In this document: positions 7,189 to 16,000 of the stretch, in pieces
Numbering within the stretch: the first letter of the stretch is position 1
Layout: the number at the start of each line of letters is the position of its first letter
From: a virus
DNA: 31,778 bases
Direction: 5' to 3' (one strand)
Virus record (IMG/VR): IMGVR_UViG_3300022845_000012
Coordinates: 1-31,778 of that record
The notes under the pieces: model-generated
The model's database searches: none
What the model saw: the letters and a program-made list of their open reading frames with translations, nothing else
Told to the model about the DNA's origin: nothing
Made by a program: the position numbers and the translations under genes

Positions 7189-7210
7189 GGGGAGGGCATC
7201 GGCCCTCCCC
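7189..7210 (+). promoter_or_regulatory. Perfect 9-bp GC-rich hairpin before the primase-helicase gene
   Basis: GGGGAGGGC (7189-7197), loop ATCG (7198-7201), GCCCTCCCC (7202-7210) form a perfect inverted repeat 22 bp upstream of ATG 7233. There is no T-tract after it on the plus strand (AAATCAAAG follows), so it is not a classical intrinsic terminator. It may be an RNA stem affecting read-through or translation of the primase gene, a processing site, or an operator-like palindrome for the neighbouring HTH protein. Confidence 0.55.
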
Positions 7211-7232
7211 AAATCAAAGCAAGGCGTGACAC

Positions 7233-10088
7233 ATGAAGACGTTGGATTTCCTCCAGCGCGTTCTGCCGACAGAAGGTATGTACTGCAGGTTCTCCCTAAC
7301 CGGTAAACGCAACCGGTTCTACAACAGCTTGACTGATGTAGTGGATGAAGTGCAAGCACTAGACCAACGAGGGCAGGATGCGTACTTCGCTATCTCCAGT
7401 TTCATGGATGACAGCAGCCGCAGAAACGTAAACGTACAGGCAACCAAGGTTGTTACGATCGACGTAGACTGCGGAGACGACAAACCATTCCCCACATGGA
7501 AAGAAGGGCTGAAGGCCCTTGGTCAATTCATCACCGAGATGAAGCTGCCCAAGCCCCTGATAATCAGATCGGGCAACGGGCTGCACACCTACTGGGTTCT
7601 GGAGCGCGACCTCAATCGTGACGAGTGGACGCCACTGGCCCGCGCCATGAAGGACGCTGCCGCAGGGCAGAAGTTCGACATCGACGTGACCAAGACGGCC
7701 GACGCCTCGCTGGTCCTGCGCCCTGTGGGCACCCACAATTTCAAGGACCCGACCAAACCCAAACGTGTTGAGGTGCTACTTGACGGCGGTGATACCACCG
7801 GGGCTGCACTGAAGAAGGCACTGGCCTACTACTTCAACCCGACAAACGCGCCAGTCAAAAAGAAGAACAGCGGCCTGCTGGACAGTCTCGCAGCGCGCGG
7901 CGACATGCCCCCTGCCATAGGCAGCATCATCGTGGAGAAGTGCCAGCAGATCAACTGGGCGGTAGAGAACCAAGACAAGGTGCCCGAGCCATTCTGGTAC
8001 GCCCTGATTGGCGTGGCTGCGTTCTGCGAGGAGCCCGAGGATACTGCGCGGCGGTGGAGTGAGGACCACCCCAGTTACTCCGAGACTGCCACGCTCAAGA
8101 AGATGGAACAGTGGCGGGAGCAAGCCACCGGGGCCTCGACCTGTGCGAAGTTTGAGGGTGAGCGACCTGTTGGGTGTAAGGGTTGCCCATTCATAGGTAA
8201 GATCGGCAGCCCGGCCCGACTGGGTGTGCGGTACCAAGAGGTGGACACCAGCGCCGACGCGCCCGAGGAAGTTGTCACAGAGGTCGAGATACCCAAGCCG
8301 TTCAAGCGGACAGCCAAGGGGATCATGGCCACCATCGACGACACCGACATCGAGGTAGCACCCTTCGACATCTACCCGCTCAGCTATGGGTATGACGAGC
8401 ACCTTGGTTACGAGGTGGCTCAGTTCATGTGGGAGCGCCCACACGTAGGGTGGAAAGTGCTGGCGCTGCGCCAAGCCTATCTGGCTGACGGCACGTATCG
8501 GGAGTTCGTCGGCAGCATCGCAGACCAAGGCATTGTACTGCAGACCAAGAGACAGACGGAGTATTTTCAGATCATGATGCGCTCATATATGAATGAGTTG
8601 CGCAAGGTCAGGACTGTCACGAACCATTACTCTACGATGGGGTGGAAGGAAGACAACAAGGTCTTCGTTCTGGGTGACGATCTCTACCGGCGCAACGACG
8701 ATGGGACTGTGGCCAAGGACGTTATCAGGCTGGCGACCCACGTGAACCGCGCAGGCAGTGACATGTTCACAGTCTGTGGGGACTACAACACATGGAAGGC
8801 TGGCACCTCTATCCTGCGCAAGGGCAAGCTCAACGCTCACCAGTTCTCCATAGGCATCGGGTTCGCTTCGATCCTCATGCAGTTCACCGGGCTCAAGGGC
8901 GTGACCGTGTCGTTCTACGGCCCGTCCGGCAGCGGTAAATCACTGGCCCAGTTGATGCAGCAGTCGCTATGGGGCGACCCAGAGAAGCTGCACTTCCAAT
9001 CCAAGTTCACAGCGAACTCACTGTTCAACCGCTTCGGTCTCTATGGCAACCTGCCCATGACGGTGGACGAAGCCACCCAGATGTCAGACAAAGACATTGG
9101 TGATTATCTATACTGGGTCAGCCAAGGCCGGGACAAAGCCCGCCTCACACGCAGCGCTGAGGAGAAGGCCCCCAAAGAATGGGCGCTGTTCTCCACCCTC
9201 TCAACCAACAGGCCGATCTCCAGCAAGCTGATCTCCACGGGCGCCGAGACGGACGCACAGCTTGCCCGACTGCTGGAACTCAGGGTCGATGCGTCACCCC
9301 TGTTCTCCGCGGGCACCGACGTAGGCCGTAAGTTACACCGCCTGTTCACACAGAACTATGGCCACGCTGGGCGCATGTTCCTTGAGCGGGTCATGCAGAT
9401 CGGTGAGCAGGGTATCCGCGCCATACTGGCCAACGCCTTCGAGGAGTTCCAGAAGAAGTACAACAAGGCGTTCACAGGTGTGGAGCGGTTCTGGGAAGTC
9501 GCCATCGTGATGACTGAACTGGCGATGCGGCTGGCACATGAGTGGGGCATCATCGACTACCCACAGGAACCCTCGATCAAGTGGGTCCTCAGCCAGATCG
9601 ACGACATGCGCGAGACCGTCGAGGATAACCGTCGTGATGTGTTCGACCTGCTGGCGGAATACGTCAACGAGCACCTGAGCGACACGCTTCTGGTCTGGCA
9701 CGATCCGGGCAAGGACCCACTGCCGAACTACGACCGGCTGCCCAGAGGGCCAATCCGTATCCGCATCGACGGGCACAGGAACACAGGCTCAACCAAGCTG
9801 GTGGGTGGCACGATGTTGCTGGAGCGCACGCACTTTCGCCAGTGGTTCGCCAAGCGAGGCGGGAACCCACGGGACTTCACAGCCCAGATCGCGCACGATG
9901 GGGCGGACGCAACGCCAATAACGAAGAAGGCTTCGCTCGGTAAGCACACGCCGATCTCGCCGCCGCAGTGCTACGTTGTAGGGATAAACCTGAAGCACCC
10001 ACGGCTGCAGTCGATCCTCGAAGGTATCGAGCAGCAGCAGGACAACCTGTTGATGGGCGACGTGGTTGACATTGCAGACAGACGCTGA
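7233..10088 (+). CDS. Primase-helicase (AEP-like primase domain plus DUF927-like ATPase)
   Basis: A 951-aa protein likely to combine priming with replicative helicase activity. The N-terminal domain (about 1-190) fits an archaeo-eukaryotic primase/RepB-like fold: catalytic D77-V-D79 in VVTIDVDCGD, then SGNGLH118TYW, then TADASLVLRPVGTHNFKDP. A cysteine cluster CAKFEGERPVGCKGCPF lies near residue 305-325. The C-terminal ATPase has SYGYDEHLGYEVAQFMWE, Walker A GPSGSGKS (K569) and Walker B MTVDEAT (D612-E613), with a later STNRPISSKL sensor-like segment. This matches DUF927-type primase-helicases of phages and plasmids. It ends the plus-strand arm; its stop is 2 bp from the opposing gene's stop. 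An AAGG at 7221-7224 serves as ribosome binding site. Confidence 0.85.
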   Translation: MKTLDFLQRVLPTEGMYCRFSLTGKRNRFYNSLTDVVDEVQALDQRGQDAYFAISSFMDDSSRRNVNVQATKVVTIDVDCGDDKPFPTWKEGLKALGQFITEMKLPKPLIIRSGNGLHTYWVLERDLNRDEWTPLARAMKDAAAGQKFDIDVTKTADASLVLRPVGTHNFKDPTKPKRVEVLLDGGDTTGAALKKALAYYFNPTNAPVKKKNSGLLDSLAARGDMPPAIGSIIVEKCQQINWAVENQDKVPEPFWYALIGVAAFCEEPEDTARRWSEDHPSYSETATLKKMEQWREQATGASTCAKFEGERPVGCKGCPFIGKIGSPARLGVRYQEVDTSADAPEEVVTEVEIPKPFKRTAKGIMATIDDTDIEVAPFDIYPLSYGYDEHLGYEVAQFMWERPHVGWKVLALRQAYLADGTYREFVGSIADQGIVLQTKRQTEYFQIMMRSYMNELRKVRTVTNHYSTMGWKEDNKVFVLGDDLYRRNDDGTVAKDVIRLATHVNRAGSDMFTVCGDYNTWKAGTSILRKGKLNAHQFSIGIGFASILMQFTGLKGVTVSFYGPSGSGKSLAQLMQQSLWGDPEKLHFQSKFTANSLFNRFGLYGNLPMTVDEATQMSDKDIGDYLYWVSQGRDKARLTRSAEEKAPKEWALFSTLSTNRPISSKLISTGAETDAQLARLLELRVDASPLFSAGTDVGRKLHRLFTQNYGHAGRMFLERVMQIGEQGIRAILANAFEEFQKKYNKAFTGVERFWEVAIVMTELAMRLAHEWGIIDYPQEPSIKWVLSQIDDMRETVEDNRRDVFDLLAEYVNEHLSDTLLVWHDPGKDPLPNYDRLPRGPIRIRIDGHRNTGSTKLVGGTMLLERTHFRQWFAKRGGNPRDFTAQIAHDGADATPITKKASLGKHTPISPPQCYVVGINLKHPRLQSILEGIEQQQDNLLMGDVVDIADRR

Positions 10089-10090
10089 CC

Positions 10091-13000
10091 CTAGTTAGCG
10101 GTATACACGTCGACGATACGCTGCGCCGCATCCCTTGAGGATAGCGGCGTAGTTTTTAGGAACCGCGCGGTGGCGCTCAACCGTTGGGCGCGCAATGCTT
10201 TGCTGACCCTGTCGCGTATGTTGACAACCTCCAGCCCCGTGCCTTTCGCGCTCCGGTTCCACTCGCGAACTTCATCGTACAGGTCCGCGACCTTCGCCCG
10301 ATCGCCCTGTACCTGCGCTGCGACGATGCGGTCGCGGTAGTAAGAGGTCATGGACTTCTGGTACTCCACGATCAGCTTGGACTCCCGCACACTCTCGTAC
10401 GCCCGTGAAGCGGAGCCCGGGTATAGACCAAGGATACGGCCAATGGCGATAGCAGAGTTGTAATCGTTGGATACGGTGTACCCGCGTTTATCCACGATGG
10501 CACCGTACTGCTCGTAGGCGACGGCGTCCCCCAATGCGCGACCGAACGTGACCGGCGACTCCCGCAGGATGGATGTGAGCGACGGGGCCTTACCACCGGG
10601 CACAATGGCGTCAATGATGCTGCCAATCGTACCCACAGCCTGTTGGGTCCAAGAGGCCATTGGCCCACCTATCTGGAAAAACTCACGTTGCACGTCAGCA
10701 CCGGCCAAGAACATGCCAGTCCCCGGCGCGATGTCACCTGCGGAAAAGCGCCCGCCCACATCGTAGGGTACCAGCTTATTCAGCGCGCCGCTTACCAGCG
10801 TCTCACCGAGACCGGGAAGAAGCCCGTCGCCAGTGCGGCGGATGGAGTCGCGGATGCTGGGCATGGGTATCCCGAACTTCTGCGCCAAGGTGTTGACAAG
10901 GTCCTCGATGTCTTCAGCGTAGGGTACGCCCCGCAGACCACTGAGCAACCACAGGGACCCAAGCATGACCACTTGCCCTTTCAGTGGTAGGTTCGCAATA
11001 AGCGCCGCGGTGTTTACCGTGAACATCTTGAACATGAACGCGAACTGGAGTGGCCCACCACGGAACAGCGCCGGTCTGCCCCCCGCTGTGTAGTCCCCCA
11101 ATGTCTTCAGCACTAGGTCTGCACTGAACTCAGCTGCTGCTTCCGCCGCTGCCTCACGTGACTTACCCGCGGCAAGGTTGCGCTGGAACATCAGCTCAAA
11201 CGCAGCGAGACCGGTTGCGCGACGGCTAAGCTGCTCTGTTATGTTGAACGGCCCCATGAACGTCAGCAGGAACTTCTGCGCACCGCCGGATGTGATGCGG
11301 CCACGGGCTGAACCCATTAACGAGTTGGTCTGTGCGGCTTGGAAGATACCACTGTTGATACCCTCGGATATAAAGTCCGCAGCCGCCCTCGATATACCCT
11401 TCGCCTTGAGCTGGGCGTCTGTGAGCCCCTTCCAGAACTCAGCGGTGTCGTTTTGCCCGCCAAAGCCCGCCGATTTAATCATCTTGGTGAGCGTGGTGGA
11501 CGCCCGCATCATGCCGAAGCCCCCGCCGAACCCTGTCTTATGGTTCACGGTACCAAGGGCAGCCGGTACGTTCGTACCCATACTACTTACGTTGAGTCCG
11601 GCCGACGCCACCATCATGCCAAGGTAGCTGATAGAGGTCAGCATCTGGACCATCGCAATGTGCTTGTTGTTAGCGAGGTCTGTCTCCAGCACCCCCTTCT
11701 GTTGGTCGAGGAAATCCACCCACTTACGCGCTTCGTTGTACTTAGCCGCGCCTTTGTTCGGTGCGTCCTCTGTCACAAACTGGTTGTGGTACTCCTCAAA
11801 CTCCTGCCGGGCGATGCTGATAGCGTCCTCGTTGGGTGTAGGCTCAGCCTTGAGCTGCTCATACTCCGCCTTCAAGCGGTCGTACTTCGCCTGATCGCCA
11901 AGCCACAGCGCGCGGCCGTCGCCACTGAAATCCATTGCGTCTGCCAGTGCTACTGACGTCTTGTCCCTAGCGATTGTGGATGCTCTGGACTCAATGTGCT
12001 GGGAGATAGCACTGGTCAGGTCGTTGGTTGCGCCGGGTGTAAACCCTGTCTTCAGCTGCCGCAGGATGGCGTTGTTACCAGCGGATGTGGACGCGATGAC
12101 GATTTGCTCCAGCTTCTGCGGTGTCAACGGGATGTTGAACCTGCGGATGAAGCGCAGTGTTGCGTCATGGCTGAGCTCCGGGTCGGTGCTGGCAGCGTTG
12201 ACTACCGCACCACTGATCCCGGTCAGCGTACCCTCTTTCATCACGGCCTTGCCTTTACCCCCGTCTGCATCGGCGTCCCACACCTCCACGGTATAGGTCT
12301 GACCGCCGAACAGATCGGTGAGCTGCTCGGCTGCCGTGATCGACTGTGATTCTTTCGCGAACTGCATGTACGGCGCTTGCTCACGGTAGGCTTCCATGAG
12401 CTGGAACTTCTTCCCGTCTTTATCCCGGAACTCCATACCTGCACTGTACTCGCCTTCACGTACGATGGGCACATACCCAGTCAGGATCGTGCGCACCGCG
12501 GCTTTCTCCGCGTCGATTGTGTCTGAGAGTTGCCCCGCTATGAACCCTACTTCCCGTTGCACCGCCATACGCGCCTCTTTCACCGACGAGGGGCTGCCCG
12601 GGGTATTCTCTGGTGGGTTATAACGCGTCCGCAGACCGTCGATCATGTCGATGATCGCCTGCTTCTCGCTCTCTGGGAACGCCGCGATGCCGTTGTTCTT
12701 ATCGTTTGGCGTGAACAGATCATAGATACGGTCACGGCCTTTACCGAGCAGTGCGGAGTTGAACTGGATCAGGAATTTTTCTGCAGACTCAGCGTCTCGG
12801 GTCGACGGGTCAATCGTCCCGTTCTCAAAGGTGGCGAGATTTGCGTCCTGTATTTCCACATACCGGCGCACTGCCCTGTCCATTAACGCGCGGTCGCTGT
12901 CAGTCATCGCGGCAGCCATAGCTTTCTGCAGGCGGCGGTACGTTGTGGACACTTCCTCGTCGTACTTGGTCAGCTTGGCTTCGAGCACAGCTTGGGCTGT

Positions 13001-16000
13001 GTGCGCCATGGCATCCAGTTCTTGGTTGAACGCCTCCCACTCCACGTCCGTGAAGGTCTGCTGCACGTCTAGGTAGGCCACCGCGTTGTATGTGTTACTG
13101 TCGATGCGTGCTGCGTACTTCTTGGTGATCGCGTTCTTGGCCTTGTCAGTGGTGGCCTTAGCCAGCTCTGCGTCGCGCGCGGCTGTGAGCTCTGCGCGCT
13201 TGGCAGCCGTCATGGTCTCTGGGGTGTTGTAAGGTACCTTGACGCCTTTGGCCCACTCCGCACGTGACAAGCGGTTCTGTTTAAGCAGGTTCTCGAATAT
13301 ACCCTTCACCGGGTTCAGCTTACCAGTGACCGGGTCGCGCAGGTACAGCTTCGGAAGGTTCTTCGTGGACGGTGCACGGAAGTTGAACGTCTGCACCATA
13401 CGGTTGGCCTTGAGGACGTAACCTGCCTTCTCACGACCCTCGACGCTGATTCCTTTACCGCTGAAACCTATGCCAGCGAGCCGCTCGATCCGCGGCTGAA
13501 GTGCTGCCTTACGCATGGTCTGCATCCGGGTAACCACAGAGCGCGCGGTGTTGGTCCTCTTTAGCAACAGGTTGTACACCAGTTGGCCACCTTCGCTGCG
13601 CATGGCGCGGAAAATGGTGGGTGTCACCAAGTTTTGCTTGACCTTGTCGTACGAGTTCCTGATGTCCGCCATGCCCAGCTTGAGCGTCTTCATGGCAGAG
13701 TCGATCCGGTCCTGCGCGTCCATCATGGAGTCAGGCTCAGCCGATACCGGGTTATCTATTATGTGGCCCATGCTCCGGATAGTGCCTGTGGCCGACTGCG
13801 TGCTGAAGCGGCCTGTACCCGTGGGGTCAGTGCCAGCATCGAGACGGGTGAGGCCCGCGGCCACGCGGTCAGTGTTGAACACGGAGCCAGTCTCCCCAGT
13901 GCGCAGGTACCTACGGCTCTGGTTCATCATGTAGCGGGCGACATCGTCATCGAACTTAAAGCCGACTGCGTTCAGCCAGCTCTTGGCTTTCGCCCACCAC
14001 TTGCGCAGCAGGCTCATCTCGACGCGGGCTGCGAAGTCCGACAGGTATTCCTCTGTTGCTTCGGCGCGCGACATCTCCCGTGCTGCCACCGCGTTGTCGA
14101 TAGCTTGCTTCATGTCAGGCGAGCTGTCGGTGTAGATGGTATCCATGAGCGCTGTAAAGTCTGCGTTGCTCGCTACGGCGCGCATACCGTAGTGGCCCAG
14201 CACCTCGTGGGCCATGACAAACTCTAGCTGCTCGCGCGTTGCGATGCGGTCGCTGAACACGATCACCTCACCGTCGAAGAAGTACCCCGCAGCTGGGGCG
14301 GTGTCGAAGTCGCCCTGCGTACGTGCTGCCACGGCACGGTTGTATAGGTCAGGGTTACGCTGCTGCAGGTCGGCTTGGTCCTTGAACACCGAGAGCTTGG
14401 GCTTGACCTTGAACTTGGACAGGAAATTACGGGCGATCATCCGCTGTTTACCAGCGGGCAGAGGCGTCGCGCGCTTGCCGTTGGCAAGGACTGCGTCGGC
14501 CAAGGTGGCGAGGGAGAATTTACCGGTCTCCACGGTGGTGGCGATCTGCCCCATCCGCGTGTTAGGCGTGTTCCGCACAGTAGCATACCCGAGCACGCTG
14601 TTCTTAGGGTCAGCCCTGCGCACGCGGACAGCCAGCTCTTTGAAACGCGTCTGGAGCATGGCGCGGCTGTTATCTGGTACGGCACCGCTGTTCCACGCAT
14701 CAACCATAGTCTTCAGCTCTTTAGCCGCGAAGTCTGCGTCGGTCGTGCTACCACCGAGGGTGCGATGTGCATCCGCCCGGGCACGGTACTCCCCAACCTG
14801 TTTGTATTGTCTGGCAGTGGCGTTGGCTTCCAGCGCGCCGTCCGCAAGCGCAGCTACTTCTGGGTCAGCGTTGTCGCTGAGCGTAAGTAGCTCAAGCCCG
14901 GCATCCAGCTCCGCTTGGTTTAGTAGTGTCCGCTTTGTGCGCGACTCGTTCATCAACACATCTTTAGCATTAGCCACCAGATCGACGAGCTCGGCCTTCA
15001 GCGCAGCGGCGGCTTCTTTTTTGGGCTCCGGTGGTGCGCGCGTACCCTTAGCTTTGGGTGCGTTTTTGGCAGCCTCGGCATCAGCTTTTTTTTTGGCCTT
15101 CAGCGCAGCGGCGGCTTCTTTAGCCGCCTCCATCTTCTGAGTCTCGGCATCTTTCTTAGTCTGCAGCGCAGCGGCTTCGGCTTCTTTCGCAGCCTCCGCT
15201 TCTTCCTTCGACCGCGTGGCTGGGGCGCGCTCTGCTTTAAGGTTTACAGCTGCAGCCTCCGCCGCTTTGAGGCGCGCACGCTCCGCATCAGTCATACCAC
15301 GGCTGAACTTTACTTCAGGTTTCCGGGCAGGCGTCGGTTCTTGAGCGGTTTCTTCGACACGCGCTCCGGCAGCTTCCTGCCCTTGGGTGTCTTCGCCTCG
15401 AACTCCCTTGCCAGCTTTGGGTCCTTTGCGTAGAGCGCTCTCCTTTGCGCCTTGCTTTTTAGGGGCGTCTTGCGTCCTCTGCTTGAGTTTGTCACCTTTG
15501 GGTGGTGCCGGAGGCACCGCCTCCGGGCGTACTTGCAGACCCCAGCCGGTTTTTCCGGGGAGTTCCACGGCGTCAAGCCGGTCGGCGGGTACGTTTTCCC
15601 GACTTGCCACGCGCTTCCTTTGCAGTTGAGCCGCAACTTTATTCTTGAAGGGCTGCCCCTTGGCAGTACCAAACACTCCCTCTGGGAGTGCAGACGGCGC
15701 AACCGCTGGCTCTATGATCGTTGGCGGTTCAGCGGCTTGCCGCCGCAGCTTGTTGCTCTGCCGCTTCCGCACTTTCTCTGCGTCCGCAACGAGTTTAGTA
15801 TATGCTTGGCGGAAAGTGGGGTCTGTTATTTCTACTTCTGGGTCAAACTCGGCGATCCCTAGTGCTGTGGCTACATCGGCCCGGACCTCGGGGCCGACAG
15901 CCGCCACTTCAGCTTGCCAGTCCGCTTTCGCTGCGTCTGTGAGCAGGTTATACTGGTCGCCCAGTATGAGACCCCCGATGGTCTCAGCGTCGGCTTGCAA

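Noticed and set aside
11339-11956. 205-aa plus-strand frame within the giant gene, and many similar ones across 10091-18067
   Set aside because: The 2658-aa minus-strand frame is continuous here; the opposite frames lack starts with ribosome binding sites and any recognisable motif.
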